NCBI GenBank assembly: GCA_019239425.1
Contig: JAFAZX010000083.1
Coordinates: 148,792-212,791, forward strand
Reading direction: 5' to 3'
Length of the DNA stretch: 64,000 nucleotides
Origin: Acidobacteriota bacterium
GTDB lineage: Bacteria > Acidobacteriota > Blastocatellia > Pyrinomonadales > Pyrinomonadaceae
Shown: piece by piece, positions 50,268 through 61,039 of the stretch
Numbering within the stretch: the stretch's first letter is position 1
How the letters are laid out: every line of letters starts with the position of its first letter
Notes under the pieces: generated by a model
Told to the model about the DNA's origin: nothing
The model's database searches: none
What the model saw: the letters and a program-made list of their open reading frames with translations, nothing else
Position numbers and translations under genes: made by a program

Positions 50268-51755
50268 TCAGCCGCCGAGTTCCAGCCAGACGCTCCCGGC
50301 CCCGCCTTTGTTGGAGCGCTTGATGAGCGGGGCCGCGTCCACGTTGCCGTTCATCATCGGCCAGTCTTCCCAGCGCGGCGCGAAGAAGATCGGGTTGTTC
50401 GAGTCCGTCGTGAAGGTGCCGCTGATGCCGCCCGCCAGGACGATGCGCGCCGACAGCGGCGACATGTAGGCGTTGCCGTCCGGGGTGGTGACGCGCGCCT
50501 GGGCCGTGTAGGCGCCGAGCGGAATGTCCTTGATGGTCGTCTCGAACGCGTTCCTCCCGGTGTTCCTGACCTGCAAGTTGTAGCTGAGCGGGCGGCCGGC
50601 GCTGCCGTCGAGCAAAGGCCCCTGCGGCGTCAGCGTCAACTGGACTCGTGTGCCCTCGGGCAGCGCGTCCGAACCGTTGGCGCCGGCCGTCAGCATCGGG
50701 TCGGGGTCGTTGGGGATGACGATCTTGACTCTGGCCCGGAAGTAGAGCGAGCCGCCGTAGTAGGAGAGCTCCTGCTTCGGGTCTTCCTCGTTGGAGATGT
50801 AGCCGGAGACCGGCAGCACGAAGTTCTTGACGTAGCCCCTCGTGACGTCAATCGCGTCGCGGTCGAAGAACGAGCCGTCGTCGCCCTCTGGGCGCAACGG
50901 CAGGTAGTAGCGCTGCTCGCCGTAGGAGACCAGCGCCGTCGCGTTGTCGACGTGGTAGTCGCCCGCGGGTGGCAGGCTGACGGCGTAGACGCCCCGCGCG
51001 TCTGTGCGGGCCACGTATTCGAGGATGGCGCCCTGCGGGGTCATGCGCCAGAAACGAATCCGCGCGCCCGCCAGCGGCTGGCCCAGCATGTTCAGGACGG
51101 CGCCCGTCGCCTGGTTCGGCCCGGCCGCGAGCCTGGGGAACGTCGGCGTCGAGGATGAGGACGCGGCGGCCCGGGACGGCGCTTCAATCGGGGCGCTTGA
51201 GACACGGTCTAAGACACCGCCCCCCGCGCCGTTCGCGCCGCCCTGCGCGATGGCTCTGGCGAACTGCCCCCAGATGAGCATGAGCAGTTGGTCGCCCTCT
51301 ACCCAGTAGCCGACGAATGCCTTCTTCTGCCGGGCCGAGCCGGCGACGAAGAACGAGATGATGTTGCCCTGAGCGCGCTGGGGCTCGCCCACCGTCTGCG
51401 TCTGTAGTCCGGCCCCCTTCAGTGACGCTTGTACCTCTGCGATGATCCTCCGACCGTCCTCGCGCCTGTAACCCGTGCCGCCCCAACCGAGCACCTCCGT
51501 CGCCTGCACCTGCGTCTCGGAGTCGAGTCCGGCGGCGATAGTGCCCAGAGGGGCCGTGGACTCCGCGACCGTCTTGGCGTCGAGGATGCGCTCGGCACCC
51601 CTCGGCAGGGCGATGCCCGCCAGCCGCGAGGTCGCCGCGTTTTCCGATTGCGCGGCCGCACAGCCGGCCGTGACAAACAGCAAAGCGGATGAAAGAAGTG
51701 CGGCGGAGATGACGGCCCCCGCGACGCGGGCTTTTACTCTAAGACTCGTAATCAT
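50268..51755 (-). CDS. Exported protein with carboxypeptidase-regulatory-like domain
   Basis: The product has 495 residues. ATG 51755 has GGAGG 7 nt upstream and overlaps the stop of the preceding gene (ATGA). The signal peptide ends TAGCAAAQS and could be a lipobox (TAGC). Residues about 55-175 are an unassigned alpha/beta domain (SLKGAGLQTQTVGEPQRAQG). Residues about 215-290 form a carboxypeptidase-regulatory-like beta-sandwich (GAVLNMLGQPLAGARIRFWR; TDARGVYAVSLPPAGDYHVD). The rest is beta-rich and ends SVWLELGG. A role at the cell surface is likely. Confidence 0.75.
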   Translation of the reverse strand: MITSLRVKARVAGAVISAALLSSALLFVTAGCAAAQSENAATSRLAGIALPRGAERILDAKTVAESTAPLGTIAAGLDSETQVQATEVLGWGGTGYRREDGRRIIAEVQASLKGAGLQTQTVGEPQRAQGNIISFFVAGSARQKKAFVGYWVEGDQLLMLIWGQFARAIAQGGANGAGGGVLDRVSSAPIEAPSRAAASSSSTPTFPRLAAGPNQATGAVLNMLGQPLAGARIRFWRMTPQGAILEYVARTDARGVYAVSLPPAGDYHVDNATALVSYGEQRYYLPLRPEGDDGSFFDRDAIDVTRGYVKNFVLPVSGYISNEEDPKQELSYYGGSLYFRARVKIVIPNDPDPMLTAGANGSDALPEGTRVQLTLTPQGPLLDGSAGRPLSYNLQVRNTGRNAFETTIKDIPLGAYTAQARVTTPDGNAYMSPLSARIVLAGGISGTFTTDSNNPIFFAPRWEDWPMMNGNVDAAPLIKRSNKGGAGSVWLELGG

Positions 51756-52357
51756 CGAGACACCTCCTTCGCGGTGCGAACCGCGATGCCTAACAGCGTG
51801 AAGCCCGCGGTGACGAGGGCGACGAAGGCGAAGCGCGCGTCCTCGCCGAGCAGCGGGAGGGCTGCGAAGTAGGACGGCAGCGCCAGCCCGCAGGCGAAGC
51901 AGCCCAGGCGGCGCCACCCGCGCCACACGCCCGCGCGCCGCACGAGCGCGCCCACGGCGAGCATGAACAGGTGGCTGAGCGGCCACGCCGCGTCGAGCAC
52001 GAAGTAGAACGGCTGGGTGGTCACCGCACCCAGGTCGAGCGCTTCCGCCAGCGCGACGAACCCCGCGAGCGCGAGCCCCGCGCACTGAATGATGAAAGCG
52101 GCGCGGGCCGCGCGCCCCCGCCCCGTCGCGCGCAGCCGGCGCAGGGCCACGGCGCTCGACGCCCACCCGACGACGTAGAGCAGGTTGAGCACACTGCTCA
52201 CGCGGTCGTTCGGCCCGCCGCCGAGTCCGTAGGCTCGGCGGTACACGGCGTCGAGCACGAACATCTGCGCCCCGACGACGCCGAGCGTCCCGAGCAGCTT
52301 CGTCGTTAAAAACGGCCCGCCCTTTACGAGCGGCAAGTTGACCTCTTCGACTGCCAT
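51752..52357 (-). CDS. Integral membrane protein of unknown function
   Basis: The product has 201 residues from ATG 52357 with GGAGAG upstream. Six hydrophobic segments can be seen (LGTLGVVGAQMFVLDAVY, SVLNLLYVVGWASSAVAL, AAFIIQCAGLALAGFVALAE, FYFVLDAAWPLSHLFMLAVG, LGCFACGLALPSYFAALPLL, FAFVALVTAGFTLLGIAVRT). The family is not recognised. Its stop overlaps the start of the exported carboxypeptidase-regulatory-like protein, so the two are co-translated. Confidence 0.75.
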   Translation of the reverse strand: MAVEEVNLPLVKGGPFLTTKLLGTLGVVGAQMFVLDAVYRRAYGLGGGPNDRVSSVLNLLYVVGWASSAVALRRLRATGRGRAARAAFIIQCAGLALAGFVALAEALDLGAVTTQPFYFVLDAAWPLSHLFMLAVGALVRRAGVWRGWRRLGCFACGLALPSYFAALPLLGEDARFAFVALVTAGFTLLGIAVRTAKEVSR

Positions 52358-52563
52358 CTCGGCTCTCCTTCCGATGATTGCGTTAAAAGTGCCGGCCCCT
52401 CGCCGCCCCTCTACTTGTCGCGGCCCGGGCCGTGCTTTACTATTCCGACGTAATCCCTGTGGCCCCGGTCGGGGCCGTCTTCCGCTTATCAATGCGCAGT
52501 GCCCTGGGAGTTACTGCCAACGGCCGAGAGATTTTTTTCGGGCGCACGCCCGCGCGAATTTTT

Positions 52564-53132
52564 GTGACGCAGCCACCCCACGAAGTCACCCTCATCCTGG
52601 AGCGCCTGAACGGCGGCGACCCGTCGGCCTTCGAACAGCTCTTCCCGCTCGTCTACCGCGAGCTGCGGCTGATGGCGCGCGGCCAGCTCAGGCGCGAGCG
52701 GCCCGGCCACACGCTCCAGCCCACCGACCTCGTCCACGAGGCCTTCCTCCGCCTCGTCGGGCAGGACGTGGAGTGGCAGAACCGCGCGCACTTCCTCGGC
52801 ATCTCCGCCAGGGTCATGCGGAGGGTTTTGGTCGACCACGCCCGCGCGAAGCACGCAGACAAACGTGGCGGCGGCGCGCTGCGCCTGCCCCTGGACGACG
52901 CGCTCGACCTCTCGGACGAGAAGGCGGCGCGCCTCGTGGCGCTCGACGAGGCGCTGCGCGAGTTGGAGGAGTTCGATCCCTCGGGCGTGCGACTCGTCGA
53001 GCTGCACATCTTCAGCGGCCTCTCGATGAAGGAGACGGCCGAGGCGCTGGGGCTGACCGAGCGGACGGCCTACAGGCGTTGGCGCGCGTTGAGGGCTAAG
53101 CTCGGCGAGCGGGTGGGGGCGGAGGCCGGCGC

Positions 53133-53136
<4 letters not shown>
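52564..53136 (+). CDS. ECF-type sigma factor paired with a kinase
   Basis: The product has 190 residues from GTG 52564, which gives the usual family start (VTQPPHEVTLILERLNGGD); the frame extends upstream to 52432 without similarity. Region 2 is LFPLVYRELRLMARGQLRRE and LQPTDLVHEAFLRLVG, with ISARVMRRVLVDHARAKHAD. Region 4 is LSMKETAEALGLTERTAYRR. It belongs to the same group as the sigma factor at 35.3 kb. The stop overlaps the GTG of the kinase gene (GTGA). A T-tract (GATTTTTTTCGGGC, 52528-52541) lies just upstream. Confidence 0.9.
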
Positions 53137-56066
<2,930 letters not shown>

Positions 56067-56067
56067 C

Positions 56068-56105
56068 CGGCCCCGAGGCCACGCCACGCAGGAACCCTCG
56101 GGCCG
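56068..56105. terminator. Terminator hairpin between convergent genes
   Basis: CGGCCCCGAGG and CCCTCGGGCCG pair with one bulge across a 16-nt loop, between the kinase gene and the minus-strand array. Confidence 0.65.
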
Positions 56106-56110
56106 TTGCT

Positions 56111-56527
56111 TTACTTGAGGGCCTCCTTACCCGAGCTGCCCGCGCGCTTCAGCACCCGGAGGAGGCACGCGGTGAGTACGAGCCACAACCCGCCTTGCAG
56201 TAGATCGACGACGGGCATCCAGTCCTGACCGACGTAAGCCATGAACAGTCCTTCGCCGGGGGCCGCGCCTTCTGGAGTGGCCCCCGCCTCGGGGCGGCCG
56301 TAGCACGACACCTCCCTGATGATGCCGCGGCTTCGCCTGATGCTGACGCGGCCGAAGGCGCGACCGCTGAGCGAACAGACCTTCGCACATTCGGGGGCGA
56401 AGACGAAGGCGCTCGCCACGTAATCCATGCCTCCGAAAGAGAGAGTCAGCCAGGAGAAGAACAACAGGGCGCAGGCCCCATACTTAAGGACGGCGTCAGA
56501 CTGTTTCTCCGAAGATCGTTGAATCAT
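56111..56527 (-). CDS. Small membrane protein of unknown function
   Basis: The product has 138 residues from ATG 56527 (a TTG at 56560 would add 11 residues). There are two membrane helices, ALLFFSWLTLSFGGMDYVAS near the N-terminus and LLQGGLWLVLTACLLRVLKR near the C-terminus, with a cysteine-containing loop between (FAPECAKVCSLSGRAFGRVS). The family is not recognised. It is the last gene of a minus-strand run of small unrelated genes and follows the DinB gene by 54 nt. Confidence 0.65.
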   Translation of the reverse strand: MIQRSSEKQSDAVLKYGACALLFFSWLTLSFGGMDYVASAFVFAPECAKVCSLSGRAFGRVSIRRSRGIIREVSCYGRPEAGATPEGAAPGEGLFMAYVGQDWMPVVDLLQGGLWLVLTACLLRVLKRAGSSGKEALK

Positions 56528-56581
56528 CGGCGGGCTTCCCACCTCGCGTGTAGCCGGCAAACGTCCGTCCTTCGCGAGTAG

Positions 56582-57130
56582 TCATTCGGCGGCGACTCTC
56601 TCCGGCAACCCGCCGCCCCGCCGGATCGCCTCGATCTGCCTGAAGTGATTGATGTCGTGCCCGGCGAAGTACATCGCGATGTCGCGGATGGATTCCACGC
56701 CGCGCTCGGCGTGCACCCCGGACAGCTCCCACTCCTCCGCGCGGAGGGAGCGCAGCAGGGCGAGGTTCGCCCGTCTGAGGACGCGAAAGATTTCCAGCGA
56801 CGAGCACACGTCGGTTCTGTCGTACCGCCCGGTGCGCGCCCAGACGTCCTGGTCGAACGCCTGGATGGCCGTCCCGGGAGAAGAGAGGATCATTCGCAGG
56901 CGATACCCGCCGACGAGTTCGTCGTCGGCAAGGTGGGCCACGATCTCCTGGATCGACCACTTCTCCGGCGCCGGCCGGCGCGCAAGCTCCGCCGCCGAGA
57001 GGCCCTCGATCAAGGAGGCGAGTTTGTCCGGCGCCGTCGCTTGCAGCGCGAGGAAGTCGGCCCCGGCCTGATAGCCGAGAATCTTGGCCTTATATGCGGC
57101 GGCCGCTTCGCCCGGTTCCAAGAGTGCCAC
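56582..57130 (-). CDS. DinB-family putative metalloenzyme
   Basis: The product has 182 residues from GTG 57130 with GGAG upstream. The four-helix DinB fold is seen in KWSIQEIVAHLADDELVGGY and the C-terminal AMYFAGHDINHFRQIEAIRR. The three metal-ligand His are in VAHLADDE, AGHD and INHF. Relatives are often thiol-dependent S-transferases or DNA-damage-linked proteins; the substrate is unknown. The gene is preceded by an attC-like palindrome, which fits an integron cassette. Confidence 0.85.
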   Translation of the reverse strand: MALLEPGEAAAAYKAKILGYQAGADFLALQATAPDKLASLIEGLSAAELARRPAPEKWSIQEIVAHLADDELVGGYRLRMILSSPGTAIQAFDQDVWARTGRYDRTDVCSSLEIFRVLRRANLALLRSLRAEEWELSGVHAERGVESIRDIAMYFAGHDINHFRQIEAIRRGGGLPERVAAE

Positions 57131-57160
57131 TCCGCGACTCCTTTTGAAATGTGATTTAGA

Positions 57161-57249
57161 AATGACGCCCGGCGTCAGCGGCGCGCGGGCTTCTTTTTTG
57201 AAGATGAACGGCGGGCCGATTTGCGCGCCGCCGCAGGCCGTCGTTGGGC
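57161..57249 (-). repeat. attC-like site 1
   Basis: Read on the minus strand it opens GCCCAACGACGGCCTGC, fitting the RYYYAAC core, and closes GCTGACGCCGGGCGTCATT. The two ends pair imperfectly with extrahelical bases, around a variable centre. It lies 18 nt after the stop of the gene at 57267. Confidence 0.5.
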
Positions 57250-57266
57250 CGCGCCGTGCTCGAAGA

Positions 57267-57638
57267 TCATTCCTCGATTTTGAGGCGTCGGACAGTAATC
57301 AAAGCCTTACGCCCGCCCTTCTCACGCATGACGGCCCGCCGCTCGGATTTTCGGCCGACGACCTCGCCGAGTGGAGCGTCTGGGTACTTCTGCCAATATT
57401 GCGCCACGCGGTGCCGAGTCAGCGACCCGAGTTCGTCCGACAGGGCTTCGTCGGGCGTCGGGCCAAGATAGCTGAGCTGTTGATTCTGGTAGTGCCTGTT
57501 GGCGCGATTCCGCAGCGCCTTCCGCAGCGGGATCGACTTCCTCGCGGCGTGCGGTGCTTCGCCGTAAACGTTCCGGCGGTCGCGCTCGTAGCTGAGCTTC
57601 TTTTTCTCCTGGGGCGTCCTTCTCTTCATAACGTTCAT
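57267..57638 (-). CDS. Small basic protein of unknown function
   Basis: The product has 123 residues from ATG 57638, or 120 from 57629. It is rich in Arg and Lys and has no membrane segment or signal peptide. Recognisable text is KKLSYERDRRNVYGEAPHAA, KALRNRANRHYQNQQLSYLG, and a C-terminal ALITVRRLKIEE. I recall similar short proteins in cassette arrays and environmental genomes but no function. Its frame continues upstream through the attC-like site without a start. Confidence 0.6.
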   Translation of the reverse strand: MNVMKRRTPQEKKKLSYERDRRNVYGEAPHAARKSIPLRKALRNRANRHYQNQQLSYLGPTPDEALSDELGSLTRHRVAQYWQKYPDAPLGEVVGRKSERRAVMREKGGRKALITVRRLKIEE

Positions 57639-57718
57639 TATACAGGGCATCACCCGCGCACCCGCGCGACGCGCATGAGAGGCACGCCGGTGGGGCGTCG
57701 GGTGCAGGCCGTTGTCAG
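57630..57718 (-). repeat. attC-like site 2
   Basis: On the minus strand it opens CTGACAACGGCCTGCACCCG and has CGCGGGTGATGCCC towards its end, then AACGTT at the right-hand core. GGCCTGCACCCG pairs with CGGGTGATGCC. The TGA stop of the gene at 57715 lies within CTGACAAC. Confidence 0.55.
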
Positions 57719-58197
57719 GTGGACGGCGGCCGCGACCACGACGCCCAGATGACGATGAGTTGCACGGCCAGGATAGCCAGCCAGAGCAACAAAGAGCCGC
57801 GCATCTCACGCTTCGCGCGGAGGTACTCCTCATCCCCGATTCTAAACCGGCCGAACCTGATGAACCAGACGAGGATAATCAGCAAGGGCATTACGGGCCA
57901 CAAGACGATGAAGTAGAAGAGGGCGAGCGAGCCGACGGCATAAACATCAATCGCGTAGATGAAGGCGGAGCCGGCGATGGCGATATACGCGAACGCGTCG
58001 CCGCCTTTGATCGAGTTGGCGAGACTGCACGCCTGTGTGTTGTGGTGAACGACGACGGCGCTGACCAGGGCGTAGTCGGAATCGATCTCTTCGCGACACC
58101 TCGGACAAACGTCCGCCCCGTATTCCAGCAACTGCTTACAATTCGGGCACTCGACGAACGGGTGGACGGCCGGCTTTTTCAGCAACGATTCGCTCAT
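57715..58197 (-). CDS. Zinc-ribbon membrane protein
   Basis: The product has 160 residues from ATG 58197. Near the N-terminus VECPNCKQLLEYGADVCPRC gives a CX2C...CX2C zinc ribbon. Three membrane helices follow (DAFAYIAIAGSAFIYAIDVY, SLALFYFIVLWPVMPLLIIL, GSLLLWLAILAVQLIVIWAS). Such proteins are common and of unknown function. It lies between two attC-like palindromes and is thus a single-gene cassette in layout. Confidence 0.75.
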   Translation of the reverse strand: MSESLLKKPAVHPFVECPNCKQLLEYGADVCPRCREEIDSDYALVSAVVVHHNTQACSLANSIKGGDAFAYIAIAGSAFIYAIDVYAVGSLALFYFIVLWPVMPLLIILVWFIRFGRFRIGDEEYLRAKREMRGSLLLWLAILAVQLIVIWASWSRPPST

Positions 58198-58221
58198 GTT
58201 ACGCCGAAACTCCTGAAGGCC

Positions 58222-58307
58222 GCCTCACGCCCGGCATCGCCCGCCGCCCCGAGCGACTATTGAAACATGAGAGCCGGCGTGTCGGCGGCCGGGCGCAGGC
58301 CGTTAGC
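58222..58307 (-). repeat. attC-like site 3
   Basis: On the minus strand it opens GGCTAACGGCCTGCGCCCGG and closes GGCGATGCCGGGCGTGAGGC. Arms pair imperfectly over about 24 bp. The TAA stop of the methyltransferase gene lies in the opening TAAC. The closing core is GTGAGGC rather than GTTRRRY. Confidence 0.6.
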
Positions 58308-59118
58308 CGGGCGGCATCTGGTTAATACAAACGTAGTTTGGTACGCGGCCCTTGACCGCGTTGGCCCGTGCGCCGTAGGTGATGCGGCCGGCGCCATCCG
58401 CCGGCAGGCGCTCGCGCATCCGCGCTTTGAGAAGTGCGCACTCGTCGGGCGCCAACGCCGCGAGCTGTCGGCCGACGCTCGGCCCGCCGAGGACGGTCGC
58501 CCAGTAGTCGTCGAAATCATCGAACGTCCGTCGCACGGAGACCTCCCGCGTTTCGACCGACTCCAGACCCGCGCCGGCCCACAAGTCCCGCATCGCGTCC
58601 GCCCGAGACGCTTCGGGGCTCGGCGGCGTCGGGACGGCGACGCCCAGCCCGCGCAGCTCGTCGTGCAACGCCTGGTAAGGGAAGCCGCCGCCCTCCATGT
58701 CCCACGCGTAGGCCGTGACCATGCCGCCCGGGCAGACCACCCGCGCCATCTCGGCGACGCCCCGGGCCGGGTCGGGGACGAAGAAGATCACCAGCGGCAT
58801 GACGGCGGCGTCGAACGTCTCGCCGGGGAACGGCAGCGCCATCGCGTCGCCCTGACGAAACTGTGCGACGCGCGCCGCCGGTCGCGTGCGCGCGTAGGCG
58901 AGTTGCCCCTCGGACGGGTCTATCCCCTCTACCGCGGCCGGCGCACACCGCTCGACGATCATTTCGGTGAAGGCGCCGTTGCCGCAGCCCACGTCGAGCC
59001 ATCGCAGACCCGACGCCGGGGCGAGCCAGTCGAGGAAAGCATCGCCCGCGAGCCGGCTCCACTCCCCCATGTACCGCTCGTAAGCGGCCCCGTCGTCGAA
59101 GCGGATCTGGTCGGTCAC
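58303..59118 (-). CDS. SAM-dependent methyltransferase
   Basis: The product has 271 residues from GTG 59118. The class I SAM-binding motif WLDVGCGNGAFTEM is at about residue 40. GIDPSEGQLAYAR (acidic residue for the ribose) and FRQGDAMALPFPGETFDAAV follow, as in the UbiE/COQ5-like Methyltransf_11 group. The substrate is unknown. The GTG overlaps the stop of the upstream gene (TAGTG), so the two are translationally coupled. Confidence 0.88.
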   Translation of the reverse strand: MTDQIRFDDGAAYERYMGEWSRLAGDAFLDWLAPASGLRWLDVGCGNGAFTEMIVERCAPAAVEGIDPSEGQLAYARTRPAARVAQFRQGDAMALPFPGETFDAAVMPLVIFFVPDPARGVAEMARVVCPGGMVTAYAWDMEGGGFPYQALHDELRGLGVAVPTPPSPEASRADAMRDLWAGAGLESVETREVSVRRTFDDFDDYWATVLGGPSVGRQLAALAPDECALLKARMRERLPADGAGRITYGARANAVKGRVPNYVCINQMPPG

Positions 59119-59480
59119 TATTCCTTAGCCTCGCGTAAACCTGAGAGACCCGTGAAGAACTCCGGCAGTCGGGTGCGCCACCCGTGCCCCAGTGGTAATA
59201 GAGGCTTCCCCTCGGCGGAGCCGCGATCCGCCGGGCGCACGGCCGACGTGCCGACGGCCCACACGCGTTGGCCTTTCGCCCGCCGCGAACCAGCCGACGG
59301 GTCGACCAGGAAGGTCAGGTGGAGGCGAAGCCCCCCCGGCGACCAGACCGATTCGATCAGCCAGATTTCGTCGGCCCACCATTCGAGACCGGACTCCTCG
59401 ACGGCGGCGACCCGCCAGCCGTTCTCAGGCAGTCGCCTGGCTAACTCTTCGCGCTGGGTAAACATGCCGCCACCGTTCAC
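59118..59480 (-). CDS. Small hypothetical protein coupled to the methyltransferase
   Basis: The product has up to 120 residues; a second ATG five codons in (MFTQREELARRLPENGW) may be the true start. Text such as GLEWWADEIWLIESVWSPGG and LRLHLTFLVDPSAGSR suggests a small alpha/beta protein, without signal peptide or membrane helix. I do not recognise a named family. Its stop overlaps the methyltransferase GTG, and it starts 15 nt after the TPR gene. Confidence 0.65.
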   Translation of the reverse strand: MNGGGMFTQREELARRLPENGWRVAAVEESGLEWWADEIWLIESVWSPGGLRLHLTFLVDPSAGSRRAKGQRVWAVGTSAVRPADRGSAEGKPLLPLGHGWRTRLPEFFTGLSGLREAKE

Positions 59481-59495
59481 ACGGACGGGAGGAAT

Positions 59496-60011
59496 CTAAA
59501 GCCGCGAGGCCGTCTCGTAATCCGCCGCCGCCTTCTCCGCTTCCCCGAGCTGCTTGTAGACTTGCCCCCTCGCAACGTACGTCTGCTTGAACGTCGGGTC
59601 GAGCCTGATCGCGGCGCTGAAATCTTCGGCCGCCTCCGCCAGCCTCCCCAGCTTCAGGTACGCGTAAGCCCTGCACCGGTGAAACGTCGGGTCGTCGGCG
59701 CGGATCGCGATGGCCCTGCCGAAATCATCTATGGCTTTCGGGACGTCGCCGAGCTTATCGAACAACTGTCCCCGGTTGACATACGGTATCGGGTCGTCGT
59801 CGGCGCAAGACATGGCGCGCTGAAAATCCTCCAACGCGTTCTGGACTTGGCCGGTCTCCCAGTAGGCGACGCCGCGATTGTTATAGGCCACGGGAGCGGA
59901 CGGGTGCGCTTCGATGAAGCGCGACAGCCCATCGATCACCTCTTCGTACTCCTCCAACTCGTCGAGGAGCAGAACCCGGTAGGATTTCTCCAATAGATAA
60001 TCACCGTACAT
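59496..60011 (-). CDS. TPR-repeat protein
   Basis: The product has 171 residues from ATG 60011. About four tetratricopeptide units are visible: GLSRFIEAHPSAPVAYNNRG, ALEDFQRAMSCADDDPIPYV, AIDDFGRAIAIRADDPTFHR and AAEDFSAAIRLDPTFKQTYV. TPR proteins mediate protein contacts; the partner is unknown. No signal peptide. It is the first gene after an attC-like palindrome and heads a tight three-gene run ending with the methyltransferase. Confidence 0.82.
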   Translation of the reverse strand: MYGDYLLEKSYRVLLLDELEEYEEVIDGLSRFIEAHPSAPVAYNNRGVAYWETGQVQNALEDFQRAMSCADDDPIPYVNRGQLFDKLGDVPKAIDDFGRAIAIRADDPTFHRCRAYAYLKLGRLAEAAEDFSAAIRLDPTFKQTYVARGQVYKQLGEAEKAAADYETASRL

Positions 60012-60023
60012 TTGAGTGGAGCG

Positions 60024-60107
60024 CCCTCACGCCCGGCATCACCCGCCGCCCCCTGATTCTACACGACAGGCGGCGCGGCGGCGGCCGGGTGCGGGCCTTT
60101 GTCAGAC
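60024..60107 (-). repeat. attC-like site 4
   Basis: On the minus strand it opens GTCTGACAAAGGCCCGCACC and closes GGGTGATGCCGGGCGTGAGG, with the arms pairing imperfectly. A further GCTAACGGGG box at 60141-60150, carrying the stop of the gene at 60146, precedes it. Confidence 0.55.
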
Positions 60108-60145
60108 GCCGTCGGACGCGAAGGCCCCCGTCCGCCGCGGCCCCG

Positions 60146-60373
60146 TTAGCTGTCGAGCAAATTAAAGAGGATGCGCCCGTCCTTAGTCAGGTAACCGCCG
60201 ACGCTCGCCAGGACGACGATCATCACGAACATGTGGATGTAGACCGGCTCGGCCCCGGAGAACGGAACGGCTAAAAGATTTCCGAAAAAATTGAGGGTGT
60301 ACCAGGCGGCTATCGCCAGAAGAATGACGCCCGCGGCCCTCACAAGCACCCTGATAAATTCATGTTTAGTCAC
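60146..60373 (-). CDS. Small membrane protein of unknown function
   Basis: The product has 75 residues from GTG 60373, with AGGAGAGGG upstream. Two membrane helices are seen: VRAAGVILLAIAAWYTLNFF and VYIHMFVMIVVLASVGGYLT. The C-terminus KDGRILFNLLDS is cytoplasmic by charge. The family is not recognised. The TAA stop is part of a GCTAAC box at the edge of attC-like site 4. The upstream gene ends 33 nt before. Confidence 0.68.
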   Translation of the reverse strand: MTKHEFIRVLVRAAGVILLAIAAWYTLNFFGNLLAVPFSGAEPVYIHMFVMIVVLASVGGYLTKDGRILFNLLDS

Positions 60374-60406
60374 GGCCCTCTCCTTTCGAATTCGTCTGCG
60401 CGCGGG

Positions 60407-61009
60407 TTAGAGGCCGTCGGGGCGTGCCGAGAGCCACTGCGCATACCTCGCTCTGAATTCATCTCTCTCAGACGCGTCCCTCAACACGACGTCGACGCCG
60501 CCCCCGTAAGGGGCGAAGATTCGACCCCGCTCGAAGCTGACCACGAAAAAGTTTGTCACCCGCTCGTCGGCGGCACAGAGCAGGATTTCATCAAGAGTCC
60601 CTCTCCGCAAGGTGTGGGAGCCGCACGCCAGGCGCATGTAAATTGGGGACTCGCCCGCCCCCGAAGGCTCGGGGTCAAACTCTTGCTTCGATAGACTCGG
60701 CAACGCGTGAGTGATGTGTTCGGCCAACACGGGGCAGCTCGAACCGTTAATTAAGGTGCCGGGCGATTCGGAGTAGTCGCCTGCGACGAGCACGCACCTT
60801 TCGCCTTCGCCGATCCCGTCGAGAAGCACGGTGTTCTGCCGGGTGAGAAGCTCCGCCCTCTCCGCGTCACTCTCCGCATACCGCCTGGACTCGGGGAGGC
60901 TATGGAAGCGAAACCAGCGGTCGGGCAGTCTCCACTTAAAGAGGTAGGAGACCGGCGGGCAATCGGGAAAATTAGATCGCCAGTGGTCGGTGAACGTTGA
61001 CGATTCCAA
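60407..61009 (-). CDS. Hypothetical protein with HSLPESRRY motif
   Basis: The product has 200 residues from ATG 61009. Characteristic text is LPDRWFRFHSLPESRRYAES, followed by ERCVLVAGDYSESP and a C-terminal VTNFFVVSFERGRIFAPYGG and DEFRARYAQWLSARPDG. I recall proteins with this pattern in varied bacteria, often in cassette arrays or toxin-immunity-like neighbourhoods, but no known function. No signal peptide or membrane helix. It begins 30 nt after the CBS-domain gene. Confidence 0.68.
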   Translation of the reverse strand: MESSTFTDHWRSNFPDCPPVSYLFKWRLPDRWFRFHSLPESRRYAESDAERAELLTRQNTVLLDGIGEGERCVLVAGDYSESPGTLINGSSCPVLAEHITHALPSLSKQEFDPEPSGAGESPIYMRLACGSHTLRRGTLDEILLCAADERVTNFFVVSFERGRIFAPYGGGVDVVLRDASERDEFRARYAQWLSARPDGL

Positions 61010-61039
61010 TTTTAATCTTCGCCCCGCCTTCGAACCGCT

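Larger units (their letters stand above)
57161..60150 (-). mobile_element. Integron-cassette-like array without integrase (CALIN-like)
   Basis: Four attC-like palindromes of 84-89 bp, all in the same orientation, follow the genes at 57267, 57715, 58303 and 60146. Three of the four gene stops overlap the opening TAAC/TGAC box or a preceding TAAC box. The genes are small, co-directional and unrelated in function. No integrase gene is in the window. The terminal core is degenerate in two sites. Confidence 0.5.
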
